Assembly: GCF_006442965.1 (NCBI RefSeq) | Contig: NZ_VFWX01000001.1 | Span: 650,566 to 714,565 of the forward strand | Source of the DNA: Mesorhizobium sp. CU3 | GTDB lineage: Bacteria > Pseudomonadota > Alphaproteobacteria > Rhizobiales > Rhizobiaceae | Length of the DNA stretch: 64,000 bases | Reading direction: 5' to 3' | Shown here: piece by piece, positions 15,890-24,457 of the stretch | How the letters are laid out: each line of letters opens with the position of its first letter | Position numbering within the stretch: position 1 is the stretch's first letter | The notes under the pieces: generated by a model | The model's input: only the letters and a program-made list of their open reading frames with translations | Databases searched by the model: none | What the model was told of the DNA's origin: nothing | Translations under genes and position numbers: made by a program

Positions 15890-16936
15890 ATGCCGCGCGT
15901 GACCATGGCCTCCCTGCCGGACTATGCGCGGTATGTCATCGCCGCGGCCGAGGCGTCCGCCGCGTATTTTCCGATCACCCGGACCATCCGCCTGCCCGGT
16001 CTCGAACTCACGGCGCATCTCGTCCCGGGCGCGCTTGCCGAGTCGCTCGACCGGGCTTTCATCGAAGCCGAGGGCGACCAGGTGGATGTCCGTCACCTGC
16101 GTGTCTTCATCGGCCACCCGGGCATCGGCGACCTGCCCGAGCCGGCGCATTGGGGCGACGCGCATTTCACCGAACACGGTTTTGCGCAAAAGCTCGCCGA
16201 GGCCGGCCTACGCGGCCTTCATTTCCACGACCTCGACTTCTGGCAGCTCCATGACCTTAGGCGGCATGTCGGCGTCCAGCTGATGCGGTCGACCGACGCC
16301 TTCCCGCCCTGGGAGCCGGGTTCGCCGCTGCGCGCCTTCCTGCACTGGGAGTATGCCGCGCGCGGCATGCGGCTCACCCACGCCGGCACGTTCGGCCTCG
16401 ACGGCAAAGGCGCGCTTCTGGCAGGCGCCGGCGGCGCCGGAAAATCCGGCACCGTGGTTGCCGGCCTGCTCAGCGGGCTGGACAGCGTCGGCGACGATTA
16501 CGTGCTGGTCGATCTTGAAGGCGGCGTGCGGGCCAGGCCGTTGTTTTCGACGCTCAAGCAGGATCCGAAGGGCTTTGCCCGGCTTGGCCTGAAAACCCGT
16601 CTCGGAGCTGACGGCCCGCTCAACTGGCAAGGCAAGCATACTTTTCACATCGAAGAGATCGCACCCAGGCCGATACCTGCAACTCTGGACATCTTTGCGT
16701 TGATGGTGCCACATATCGGGCGCGGCGAGACGAGTTCGATTATGCCGATGTCGCGCAGGGACGCCATGATGGCGCTGGCGCCTTCCGGCATCGCGCAAAT
16801 GCCTGGCGAGCGGGAAAGCGGTTTTCGCTTCTTCAGCGATCTTACCCGGCTGCTGCCGTGCTACCGGATTTCGCTCGGGCCAGACCCTGAGGAAATCGCC
16901 GGCACGATCGCGGATTTCCTCGCCCGGGGCAGCTGA
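15890..16936 (+). CDS. HPr kinase/phosphorylase-like serine kinase
   Basis: A 348-residue protein. The C-terminal half (about 160-320) holds the P-loop GAGGAGKS (179-186) in the HPrK-like context HAGTFGLDGKGALLAGAGG, followed by DDYVLVDLEGG (202-212), where an acidic pair stands in the place of the HPrK catalytic Asp. The N-terminal half (1-150) is not an HPrK domain that I recognise. HPrK-like proteins outside sugar control include the lasso-peptide kinases that phosphorylate a C-terminal Ser of the precursor, and HprK-related proteins of polysaccharide and exosortase loci. The stop overlaps the next start (TGATG). An alternative start is the ATG at 15905. Confidence 0.8.
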   Translation: MPRVTMASLPDYARYVIAAAEASAAYFPITRTIRLPGLELTAHLVPGALAESLDRAFIEAEGDQVDVRHLRVFIGHPGIGDLPEPAHWGDAHFTEHGFAQKLAEAGLRGLHFHDLDFWQLHDLRRHVGVQLMRSTDAFPPWEPGSPLRAFLHWEYAARGMRLTHAGTFGLDGKGALLAGAGGAGKSGTVVAGLLSGLDSVGDDYVLVDLEGGVRARPLFSTLKQDPKGFARLGLKTRLGADGPLNWQGKHTFHIEEIAPRPIPATLDIFALMVPHIGRGETSSIMPMSRRDAMMALAPSGIAQMPGERESGFRFFSDLTRLLPCYRISLGPDPEEIAGTIADFLARGS

Positions 16937-17688
16937 TGAAACTGAGCGTGATCATGCCTGTCTACAATCGCGAGCGCTATGTCGTTTCGGCATTGCGCTC
17001 GCTGGTGAGGCAGCGCGATGCCGTCGATCTCGATATCATCGTCATCGATGACGGCTCGACCGATGGTTCGGCCGAGGCGGTGCGCGCGATGATGGAGCAA
17101 GTCCCTTGCATCCGTTTGTTCCGGCATGCTCACATGGGCGTCGCCAAAGCGCGCAATGCGGGCCTGCGGCACCTGCCGCCGGATGCGGAATTCGTGTCCT
17201 TTCTCGATTCGGACGACGTTTCGCTGCCCGGGCGCTTCAGGGCCGATCTTGGCCGTTTCGGCGCAGATCCGGGACTGGAGCTGACCTACTCGCTGATGAC
17301 GGTGACCGACCAGTTGGACGACGAGACGCTGGAGCCGGCTCGGGGCAGCCGGACGATGACCTTGCGCGGGATCTCACTCACCACCGCCCTCTTCAGGCGG
17401 GAGCTTGTCGAGCGCGTAGGCTATTTCGATGAAGAGTTCGAGCAGTCCGAGGACACGGACTATCTGCTGCGCGCCTTTGAATCATGCCTAAACTACGAGC
17501 TGCTCGACAGTGTCGCCATCTATTATCGCCGGCATGACGGCAACATCACCAGCCAACATGGCATCCGGTTGCGGGAGCATCTGCGGGCGATCCACAAGTC
17601 GATGCGACGCCGCAAAGCCAACCCGGCCCTGCGCGGTGTCCAGGGCATTTTCGAGCTGAAGAACCTGCCTGAGTGGCTGATGACGTGA
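16936..17688 (+). CDS. Family 2 glycosyltransferase, tandem copy 1
   Basis: A 250-residue GT-A enzyme. It begins MKLSVIMPVYNRE and carries the nucleotide-binding VIDDGSTDGSAE, the metal-binding SFLDSDDVS and a later EDTDYLLRAFE, the typical GT2 acceptor-side motif. It has no membrane segment, so the sugar is transferred in the cytoplasm. The donor and acceptor are not predictable. It is translationally coupled to the kinase gene (TGATG) and followed after 55 bases by a paralogue of the same length. In this context it may glycosylate a peptide or a polysaccharide precursor. Confidence 0.88.
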   Translation: MKLSVIMPVYNRERYVVSALRSLVRQRDAVDLDIIVIDDGSTDGSAEAVRAMMEQVPCIRLFRHAHMGVAKARNAGLRHLPPDAEFVSFLDSDDVSLPGRFRADLGRFGADPGLELTYSLMTVTDQLDDETLEPARGSRTMTLRGISLTTALFRRELVERVGYFDEEFEQSEDTDYLLRAFESCLNYELLDSVAIYYRRHDGNITSQHGIRLREHLRAIHKSMRRRKANPALRGVQGIFELKNLPEWLMT

Positions 17689-17743
17689 TGCCGCCCATCG
17701 AAAGATCTGGTTGCGTGTGGCCTGGGCGGCGGCGGAGCCGGCT

Positions 17744-18496
17744 ATGAAGCTTTCCGTGATCATGCCCGTCTACAATCGCGAGGTCTTGGTCGGCGCGGCG
17801 TTGCGTTCGCTGCTGCGGCAGCGCGATGCCGCGGAACTCGACATCATCGTCGTCGACGACGGCTCTACCGATGGCTCGGCGGATGTCGTGCGCTCGATGA
17901 TCGACGAAAACCCTTGCATCCGGCTATTCCAGCAGGAAAACACAGGCGTGACGCGGGCGCGCAATCGCGGGCTCAGCCTGCTCAAGCCGGAAACGGAACT
18001 GGTGTCCTTTCTCGATTCCGACGACATCTCGCCGGCCGGACGCTTCGCGGCCGATGTAGCCCTTTTCCGCAACGATCCCGATCTCGAGCTCACCTATTCG
18101 AAAATGATGCTGGTCGACGCGATCGACGAACAGAGCCTGGAGCCGGCCGCGGGCGCCAACAGCGTGATCGCTCGCGGCATTCATCTCTCGGCCGCGATCT
18201 TCTCACGCCGGTTGGTCGAGCGGATTGGCGGTTTCGACGAAGATTTCGCCCAGGCCGAAGACACCGACTATCTGCTGCGCGGCTTCGAAATCGGCCCCAG
18301 ATACGTGCTTCCCGACACGCTGGCGCTCTATTACAGACGGCATTCCGGCAACATGACCAGGCAGCAAGATGTGCAAGCCCGCGAATTCATGCGCGTCATC
18401 CATAAATCGATAAAGCGACGCAGAGCCAACCCGTCGCTCAAGCCGATCGAAGGGATCTTCGAGCTCGAAAAACTTTCAGACTGGCGGCTCATGTGA
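17744..18496 (+). CDS. Family 2 glycosyltransferase, tandem copy 2
   Basis: A 250-residue paralogue of the preceding gene with the same start (MKLSVIMPVYNRE), the same motifs (VVDDGSTDGSAD, SFLDSDDIS, EDTDYLLRGFE) and the same C-terminal pattern (IHKSIKRRRANPSL, GIFELEKL). I judge identity to be well over half of the residues by eye. The frame is open upstream to 17711 but alignment with copy 1 fixes the ATG at 17744. The stop overlaps the ATG of the third transferase (TGATG). The pair arose by tandem duplication and may add two residues of a chain or act as a heterodimer. Confidence 0.88.
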   Translation: MKLSVIMPVYNREVLVGAALRSLLRQRDAAELDIIVVDDGSTDGSADVVRSMIDENPCIRLFQQENTGVTRARNRGLSLLKPETELVSFLDSDDISPAGRFAADVALFRNDPDLELTYSKMMLVDAIDEQSLEPAAGANSVIARGIHLSAAIFSRRLVERIGGFDEDFAQAEDTDYLLRGFEIGPRYVLPDTLALYYRRHSGNMTRQQDVQAREFMRVIHKSIKRRRANPSLKPIEGIFELEKLSDWRLM

Positions 18497-19173
18497 TGAA
18501 CAGATACGGCGTCGTCATTCCGGCCTTCAACGCCAGCGCAACGATCCGCGAAACGCTGTTATCGGTCGCGGCGCAGACACTGCGGCCGGAACGGGTCGTG
18601 ATCGTCGATGACGGTTCGAGCGACGATCTCGCCGCGGCGATCGGCGGCATCGACCTGCCGCTCGAATTGCTGCGCCAGGACAATGCCGGACCGGGCAGCG
18701 CCACGACCCGCGGCTTTGCTGCGCTCGTCACACCCTTCATCGCCACGCTGGACGCCGACGACCTCTGGCTGCCTGGGAAGATCGAGGCGCAGCTTGCGCA
18801 TCTCGAACGCCAGCCCGGCACATCCGGGGTGTTCACCCACATGCGCAGTTTTCGCGACAGAGAAGCCGACGCGCTGGCCCCGACCGCAACCCCTGGCTGG
18901 TCGCGCTCGACGATGCTGATCCGCCGCGAGGCTGCCGAGAGCATCGGACCGATGGTCGATCCGCCGGGCGGCCGCGGCGAGATGATCGACTGGATTGCTC
19001 GTGCGCGCGAAGCGGGCTTCGTCCTCGATATGATGGCCGAAGTGCTGGCGCTGCGGCGCATCCGGCCGGGCAGCCTTTCCTACGGGCGCGACGCTGCCCG
19101 AGACCGCGGCTATCTGGAGGTCGCGCGGCTTGCCATGCTGCGGCGGGCACAGAGCAAGGCCGGCTCCAGCTGA
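18496..19173 (+). CDS. Family 2 glycosyltransferase, third and divergent
   Basis: A 225-residue GT-A enzyme: YGVVIPAFNASATIRETL at the start, VIVDDGSSDD, then ATLDADDLWLPGKIEAQL with the DAD metal site. It is shorter and clearly less related to the two preceding copies. The start is the ATG in TGATG at the end of copy 2; a GTG three bases upstream is also possible. It ends in another TGATG overlap with the nucleotidyltransferase, so it lies within one translated unit. Confidence 0.85.
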   Translation: MNRYGVVIPAFNASATIRETLLSVAAQTLRPERVVIVDDGSSDDLAAAIGGIDLPLELLRQDNAGPGSATTRGFAALVTPFIATLDADDLWLPGKIEAQLAHLERQPGTSGVFTHMRSFRDREADALAPTATPGWSRSTMLIRREAAESIGPMVDPPGGRGEMIDWIARAREAGFVLDMMAEVLALRRIRPGSLSYGRDAARDRGYLEVARLAMLRRAQSKAGSS

Positions 19174-20642
19174 TGGCGAAGCTGCGTCGCATCGGCCGGC
19201 GTTTTCCGGACTATGGCTGGTCCTGGCCGACGGGCTCGCTCGACCAATTGCTGAAGGCTGCACTTCTGCCCGACGAGCAAGCGGCGAGCCTCTGCGCCGC
19301 ACGCTGGCTGGACGACAACGATATCGACCAGGTCTCCTTCCGCGAGCATCGTTTGCTTGCCGCGATTTCCGACCGTTTCGGCCGCAAGCTTGCCGGGCAT
19401 AAGGCCTATCCGCGCCTTGTCGGCCTGCAGAAGATGTTGTGGACCAAATCGCGTATGGCGATGCGCGAGGCGGAGCCGGCCTTGAAGGCAATGGTCGAGG
19501 CCGGCTGCCGGGTCATGCTGATCAAGGGCGCCAGCCGTATCGCGCTCGATGCGGCGGCGCAGCGCGGCCGCGTAGCCCATGACATCGACCTCTTGGTGCG
19601 GCCGCAGGACATGCAGCCGGCTTTCGACGTGCTACGCAACCGCGACTGGCAGATCGCCACCGGCGTTTCCCCGCAATATCTGAGGACGCGGTTGGCGTCG
19701 CTGCGCTCGATGAATTTCTTCAAAGGCAATTACGGCGACATCGACCTGCACCAGCTCGCCTATGACGGCTCGCAGCAAAGCGCCGAGGACGATGTCGCGA
19801 TCTGGCAACGCGCGGTGGCCGCCGAATTCAGCGGCGTCGAAGTTCTGGTGCCCTCGCCCGCCGACCGCATTGCGCTCGCCATCGCGCATGGCGGCCTCGA
19901 CGCGCATACGCATAGCGACTGGCTGGTCGACTGCGCCGTGGCGATCGGAGCCGGCGACGTCGACTGGGATATCTTCCTCGATGTCGTGCGCAAGCGCGGC
20001 CTCGCCGTCGCCGCCGCGGTGGCGCTCTCCTATCTCGCGCTGGAGATCGGCGTCGCGGTGCCGCAAGCCGTCCTTTCGCAAGTGGTGGCGATTGCCGACC
20101 GGCTCGGCTCGGGGCGGCTGTCATCGGTGTTGCAAGCCAAGCCGCGCACCGATTTCGGCAAGCTGACCTGGCTGTCGCGCGGCTTTGCCAAGCAGCTCAG
20201 GCTGCAACGGAAAAAGGGCCGGCTGAAACAGTCCGAGCCGGAAATCGTATGGCGCGGCAGATCCGTGGCGGCAAAGGCAGCCGATGAGCGCGCGCCACCC
20301 GTGCTTTCGCAACGCATTGAGGGCCAGCAAGGCGACGACAGGGAGATGATGCTCGACATCGTCGTGCGCATCACCGTCCCGCCGGTCAGGCGGCGCATCG
20401 AAATGGAAATCAACGCCGGAGAGCAGCATATCGCCCGGCTGCGCTCGATGGTGCTCAGCCGCAGCGGCGGCGAGCGGACGCTGCGCTTTCGCGGCAAGGT
20501 GAGGCTTGGCGCCGGGCAGCCCCTGGTGCTTGAAGCGCGGCCGTCACGACAGTTCCGGGTCTGGGACAATGCCCAGGCTGTCGCCACCTATGGCGCGCTG
20601 CCGTTCCAGCTCATCTCGGCGATTTTTTCGCTGACCGGCTGA
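19173..20642 (+). CDS. Nucleotidyltransferase-family protein (NTP_transf_5-like)
   Basis: A 489-residue protein. The catalytic region resembles the uncharacterised nucleotidyltransferase family often found in RiPP and polysaccharide clusters: MLIKGASRIAL (about 115-125) followed by HDIDLLVRPQDM (136-147), where the two Asp should bind metal, and later GDIDLHQLAYD. The C-terminal 130 residues (after about 355) form a separate mostly beta-rich part that I cannot assign. Members in lasso-peptide loci occur together with HPrK-like kinases. It starts in a TGATG overlap and is the last gene of the cluster. Function on a peptide or glycan is not established. Confidence 0.78.
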   Translation: MAKLRRIGRRFPDYGWSWPTGSLDQLLKAALLPDEQAASLCAARWLDDNDIDQVSFREHRLLAAISDRFGRKLAGHKAYPRLVGLQKMLWTKSRMAMREAEPALKAMVEAGCRVMLIKGASRIALDAAAQRGRVAHDIDLLVRPQDMQPAFDVLRNRDWQIATGVSPQYLRTRLASLRSMNFFKGNYGDIDLHQLAYDGSQQSAEDDVAIWQRAVAAEFSGVEVLVPSPADRIALAIAHGGLDAHTHSDWLVDCAVAIGAGDVDWDIFLDVVRKRGLAVAAAVALSYLALEIGVAVPQAVLSQVVAIADRLGSGRLSSVLQAKPRTDFGKLTWLSRGFAKQLRLQRKKGRLKQSEPEIVWRGRSVAAKAADERAPPVLSQRIEGQQGDDREMMLDIVVRITVPPVRRRIEMEINAGEQHIARLRSMVLSRSGGERTLRFRGKVRLGAGQPLVLEARPSRQFRVWDNAQAVATYGALPFQLISAIFSLTG

Positions 20643-20720
20643 GCCCCAGATGAGCACTTGCCGGACCGCTGGCGTCGATCATGGCCTCGGCAGTCGAACG
20701 AAGGCCAACTCGGCAGCCGT

Positions 20721-21125
20721 TCAGGGGTCTGGAGCGATCAGATTCAAAGAGGGGAAATAGGTCCGATATCGGCCGACATCGCGTGTCAGAAGTGGAAGGC
20801 GATCGACCGCAGCATGGGCACCGATGAAGAAATCAGGCAGAACGCCAGTCTTTTGTCCTCCCGACCGGCGGTATTGCGTAAAGACCTTTCCGGCAAGGAA
20901 AAGGGCTGCCCTCGGCATGGAAGCCATTTCAAGACCTGCGGCGTCAACAAACGACTCAAGGTCCTCGATCCGAGCGTAGCGCATGGCGAGCTCCGCGTAG
21001 ACCACGTCACTGATCAGCAATGGTCCATTGAGGCTCGCTGCCTCGAGCTGCGCAACCGACCAGTCCGCCCAGTTTGGGTCGTCCGTGACAAGGTCGAGCA
21101 AAACATTGGTGTCGACGAGCGTCAC
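20721..21125 (-). CDS. vapC: PIN-domain ribonuclease toxin (VapC family)
   Basis: A 134-residue PIN domain. The acidic active site is visible: Asp5 in LVDTNVLLDL, Glu in VVYAELAMRY, and Asp in LPDFFIGAHA with Asp in LLTRDVGRYRTYFP. VapC toxins cut tRNA or rRNA when the antitoxin is degraded. Its ATG overlaps the antitoxin stop by four bases, the standard arrangement of vapBC. Length and motifs are normal, so the toxin is probably intact. Confidence 0.92.
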   Translation of the reverse strand: MTLVDTNVLLDLVTDDPNWADWSVAQLEAASLNGPLLISDVVYAELAMRYARIEDLESFVDAAGLEMASMPRAALFLAGKVFTQYRRSGGQKTGVLPDFFIGAHAAVDRLPLLTRDVGRYRTYFPSLNLIAPDP

Positions 21126-21355
21126 GCTTCGCCACGCGTCAGCGCCATGATCGCGTCGGTCGTGAGCCCCTCGCCGGCATGGCCGCGCAACTTGGCGAAG
21201 CGGCTGACCGGCTGCTTTCTGTCAACACGAGCCAGCACTACATTTCCGTCAGCGGCCCGACGGAAATCGACCCTGCTCCCCGGGACGATCCCCAGCAGGT
21301 CGCGGACCGGCTTCGGAATGGTCACTTGGCCCTTTGCTGTAACGGTAGTGGCCAT
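21122..21355 (-). CDS. vapB: AbrB/SpoVT-type antitoxin (VapB family)
   Basis: A 77-residue antitoxin with the swapped-hairpin AbrB fold (TTVTAKGQVTIPKPVRDLLGI, residues 3-23, then GSRVDFRRAADGNVVL) and a C-terminal toxin-binding tail (AGEGLTTDAIMALTRGEA). It is the first gene of the pair. An inverted repeat at 21367-21394 just upstream should be its autoregulatory operator. Confidence 0.92.
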   Translation of the reverse strand: MATTVTAKGQVTIPKPVRDLLGIVPGSRVDFRRAADGNVVLARVDRKQPVSRFAKLRGHAGEGLTTDAIMALTRGEA

Positions 21356-21366
21356 CTTCGCTCCTA

Positions 21367-21394
21367 GTAATACCAGATTTTTGTATAGTATTAC
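21367..21394 (-). promoter_or_regulatory. vapBC operator and promoter
   Basis: GTAATAC at 21367-21373 and GTATTAC at 21388-21394 are inverted 7-base arms separated by 14 bases. On the minus strand a TATACA element lies between them and can serve as the -10. It begins 12 bases upstream of the vapB ATG, as expected for an autorepressed toxin-antitoxin operon. Confidence 0.65.
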
Positions 21395-21429
21395 CTTCTG
21401 GATCGAATTTCAACACTCGAAACCGCAGT

Positions 21430-22176
21430 TCAAACTCCGTAGCGTTCCGTGCGGATGAGGCTTGCAGGCATGTCGGCCTCGATCAGCGCCTCGGCTGCGG
21501 CCGAGACGAAGGTGTTGGAGCCGCAGACATAGGCGAGCCGGGGCGGCTTCGGCAGTCGCTCGATGGCCTGCATCATCATGCGGGCGTCGATGCGCCGGGA
21601 ATAATCGGACGGCCGCCGCGCCGGCTCGCGGGTCAGCGTCAGCACCAGGTCGAAACCGTCGCGGCGATCGTCGAGGCCGATCAGTTCGTCGCGAAAGATC
21701 ACCTCGTCCCAGACCCGCGCCGAAAACACCAATGCAACGGGCACCGCGGTGTTGCTCAGCGTGCGATGGCGCACCATCGCCATCAGCGGCACGACGCCGG
21801 AGCCGCCGCCGACCAGAAGGATCGGCCCGCCGTCGTCCACCTGCCAGATGAAGTGGCCGCCAAGCGGTCCGCGCAACTCGATCTCGTCGCCGACCGCCGC
21901 GACGTCGTGGAAGAAGGGCGAGACCTCGCCGTCGTCGAGCCGCTCGATGGCGAGCTCGATGCCCGCGCCGGCTTCCGGCGCCGAGGCGATGGAATAGGAG
22001 CGGCGCGCCTGATAGCCGTCCGGCGCGGTCAGCCTGACATCGACATGCTGTCCGGCCTCGTGGACGAAAGGCCGTGACGGCTGGAACCAGAAGCTGGTGA
22101 CGCGCGGCGTGCGCTTTTCGATGCGCGTGATCGTGGCCGTCTGCCACGGCGACTGCGGGCGGGGTTCGGCGCTCAC
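21430..22176 (-). CDS. FAD/NAD(P)-binding ferredoxin-reductase-type oxidoreductase
   Basis: A 248-residue flavin reductase. It has the FAD motif RRSYSIASAP, the NAD-binding LLVGGGSGVVPLMAM and the C-terminal YVCGSNTFVSAAAEAL. No 2Fe-2S domain follows. I chose the GTG at 22176, which overlaps the stop of the molybdoenzyme gene (GTGA). The open frame to 22287 only repeats the end of that gene in another frame. It most likely transfers electrons from NAD(P)H to or from the adjacent sulfite-oxidase-like enzyme. Confidence 0.88.
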   Translation of the reverse strand: MSAEPRPQSPWQTATITRIEKRTPRVTSFWFQPSRPFVHEAGQHVDVRLTAPDGYQARRSYSIASAPEAGAGIELAIERLDDGEVSPFFHDVAAVGDEIELRGPLGGHFIWQVDDGGPILLVGGGSGVVPLMAMVRHRTLSNTAVPVALVFSARVWDEVIFRDELIGLDDRRDGFDLVLTLTREPARRPSDYSRRIDARMMMQAIERLPKPPRLAYVCGSNTFVSAAAEALIEADMPASLIRTERYGV

Positions 22177-22784
22177 CGGTCGCTCGAATAGCGCTGCTCG
22201 CGCCAGGGGTCGCCATACATATGATAGCCGCGTAACTCCCAGAAGCCGGGCTCGTCGCGCCCGGTGAACTGCAGACCGTTCACCCATTTGGCCGATTTCC
22301 AGAAATAGAGATGCGGCACCAGAAGCCGCGCCGGTCCGCCATGATCTGATGTGATCGGCTTACCTTCATAGAGCAGCGCCACCATCGCCTTGCCGGTGAC
22401 GAGATCCTTGGTCGGCACATTGGTCGAATAGCCGTCGAAGGACAGCGCCAGCGTATAGGCCGTGGGGGGCTCGATGCCGGCGTCGGCGAGGATGTCGTCG
22501 ATCATCACGCCCTGCCAGGGCGTGTTGAACTTGGTCCATGCGGTGACGCAGTGGATGTCGCGCGTCATCTTGCTTTGCGGCAGGGCGTTGAACTCGGCCC
22601 AGTTCCACTTCTTGATGGGCTTAGGTCCATGCTTGAGGGTGAACGACCAGTCCTCGGTGCGCACGCGCGGCGTCGGCCCGGCGGAAAGAACCGGAAAACC
22701 CTGTTCCAGATATTGGCCGGGCGGGATGCGTGCATCGGTGTCGGTGGGCGGACGCCGCCCGGAAAAGAAGCCGCGGGTGACCAT
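22173..22784 (-). CDS. Sulfite-oxidase-like molybdopterin-dependent oxidoreductase
   Basis: A 203-residue protein with the Mo-cofactor domain of the sulfite oxidase/MsrP class: SKMTRDIHCVTAWTKFN contains the cysteine that would ligate Mo, then TSDHGGPARLLVPHLYFWKSAKWV, a hallmark of the fold. It has no TAT signal, unlike periplasmic MsrP, so a cytoplasmic location is likely. The ATG at 22784 follows an AGGAGG and replaces a longer open frame to 22913. It is translationally coupled to the flavin reductase. The substrate (sulfite, methionine sulfoxide or other) is unknown. Confidence 0.88.
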   Translation of the reverse strand: MVTRGFFSGRRPPTDTDARIPPGQYLEQGFPVLSAGPTPRVRTEDWSFTLKHGPKPIKKWNWAEFNALPQSKMTRDIHCVTAWTKFNTPWQGVMIDDILADAGIEPPTAYTLALSFDGYSTNVPTKDLVTGKAMVALLYEGKPITSDHGGPARLLVPHLYFWKSAKWVNGLQFTGRDEPGFWELRGYHMYGDPWREQRYSSDR

Positions 22785-22909
22785 TGAGACGCCTCCTGCA
22801 ACATGCCGCCTGGCGGCTGTCGCAGTGTTCTCGAAGACGCTCCGATGGGCAACCGAAATCTGCCGACAAAGCCCGCCGGAACGCCAGCGGGCTCTGTCGA
22901 GGCTTTTTC

Positions 22910-24457
22910 TCAACCGGCGGCGAAGGGCACGGCGACGAAGATTTGCGAATCTCCGCGGTCGATCAGCAGCAGCACCGACTTCTTGCCGGATTTGCCGACC
23001 TCGGCGATCGCCTGGTTGGCCTGCCTGGCGTTCTTGACCGGCGTCTGGTCGACGCCGACGATGAGGTCACCCGGCTGGATGCCGGCGGCCGAGGCAGCCT
23101 TATCCGGATTGACGCGCGCCACCACGGCGCCGCGCTGGTTGTCGGCAAGGTTGAGCTGATCGCGGAGGTCGGGCGTGAGGTCGGTCAGGCCAAGGCCGAG
23201 CGACGGCACGCGCAGGCCTTGCTCGGCCGACGGATTGCCGCCTTCATTGCCGTTCGAGGCGGTCTTCTCATCCTCGGTGTTGCGGCCGACGGCAGCAGAG
23301 ATCTGCATCACCTTGCCTTTGCGCCAAACGTCGAGCGTTTCCTTGACGCCGGGCGATACATCGGCGACGGCGCGCGACAGGTCTTTCGGATCCTTGACCT
23401 CTTGCCCAGCGAAGCTCGTGATGACGTCGCCGGTCTCGATGCCGGCCTTGGCCGCCGGCGAACCGTCCGTCACAGCAGAAACCAGCGCGCCGCCCGGATG
23501 GTCGAGGCCGATGGCGCTGGCGACATCCTGCGTGACCGGCTGGATCTGCACGCCGAGATAGCCGTATTCGATGTCGCCGCCCTTCATCAGCTTGGCGACG
23601 ACCTTCTGCGCCTGATCCGACGGGATGGCGAAGCCGACGCCGACGCTGCCGCCATTGGGCGAATAGATGGCGGTGTTGATGCCGATGACGTTGCCGTTGA
23701 CGTCGACCAGCGGGCCGCCGGAATTGCCGTGATTGATTGGTGCGTCGATCTGGATGAAGTCGTCGAACGGCCCGCTGTGCAGGTCGCGGCCGCGCGCCGA
23801 GACGATACCGGCAGTGACGGTGGTGCCGATGCCGAACGGATTGCCGATGGCCAGCACCTGATCGCCGGTCATCAGCTTGTCGGAATCGCCCCACTTGACG
23901 GTCGGCAGCGGCTTGTCGGCCTTGATCTTGAGCACCGCCAGGTCGTTCTTGGCGTCGTGCCCGACCAGCTTGGCCGGAAGCTCGGTACCGTCGTCGAGCG
24001 TAACCTTGATCGAGCTCGCACCGTCGATGACATGGTTGTTGGTGACGATGGTGCCGTCAGCGCCGACGATGAAGCCTGAACCCAACGCCTCGGCGCGCTG
24101 CCCCTGCTGCTGCGGCGGCGACTTCGGCGTCGGCATGCCCTGATCGCCGAAGAATTGCTGGAAGAACTGGTCGAAAGGTGCGTTGCCGTCGAGCGGCTGG
24201 CCGTCGTCGCCCTCGGGCTGCGCCTTCAGAACCGTGGTGACGGTGACCACCGCAGGCTTGGTGACGGCGATGATCGGCGCGAAGGAGCCGTTCGGCGCGG
24301 TGATGCCGGCGACGGGCGTCTGCGTCGTCGCGGCAACGGCGCTCAAGCCGGCACTGCCGTTGCTTTGAGCGAAGGAGACGACGACGGGCGAAATGATCAG
24401 CGCGGCGCCCAACAGGGCGGCGACGCGATGTCTGCGAAGAATGCTTGAGGGTGACAT
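22910..24457 (-). CDS. DegP/DegQ-family periplasmic serine protease
   Basis: A 515-residue HtrA protease. A signal peptide (about residues 1-30, ISPVVVSFAQS) is followed by a Gln/Pro-rich stretch, then the trypsin-like domain with His in TNNHVIDG, Asp in NDLAVLKI and Ser in INHGNSGGPLVD. Two PDZ domains follow (GYLGVQIQPV and the region from about 400). It performs periplasmic protein quality control. The ATG at 24457 is the one that gives a proper signal peptide; the frame is open to 24583 without a domain. It lies upstream of the molybdoenzyme pair on the same strand with a 125-base gap. Confidence 0.93.
   Translation of the reverse strand: MSPSSILRRHRVAALLGAALIISPVVVSFAQSNGSAGLSAVAATTQTPVAGITAPNGSFAPIIAVTKPAVVTVTTVLKAQPEGDDGQPLDGNAPFDQFFQQFFGDQGMPTPKSPPQQQGQRAEALGSGFIVGADGTIVTNNHVIDGASSIKVTLDDGTELPAKLVGHDAKNDLAVLKIKADKPLPTVKWGDSDKLMTGDQVLAIGNPFGIGTTVTAGIVSARGRDLHSGPFDDFIQIDAPINHGNSGGPLVDVNGNVIGINTAIYSPNGGSVGVGFAIPSDQAQKVVAKLMKGGDIEYGYLGVQIQPVTQDVASAIGLDHPGGALVSAVTDGSPAAKAGIETGDVITSFAGQEVKDPKDLSRAVADVSPGVKETLDVWRKGKVMQISAAVGRNTEDEKTASNGNEGGNPSAEQGLRVPSLGLGLTDLTPDLRDQLNLADNQRGAVVARVNPDKAASAAGIQPGDLIVGVDQTPVKNARQANQAIAEVGKSGKKSVLLLIDRGDSQIFVAVPFAAG

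Noticed and set aside
15756..15902. 48-codon open frame between the RRE gene and the kinase gene, a possible precursor peptide
   Set aside because: It lies almost completely in a dispersed intergenic repeat that occurs elsewhere, has no ribosome binding site and is Arg-rich.
15322..20642. A complete lasso-peptide biosynthetic cluster
   Set aside because: No asparagine-synthetase-like cyclase, no transglutaminase-like leader peptidase, no exporter and no separate precursor gene are present.
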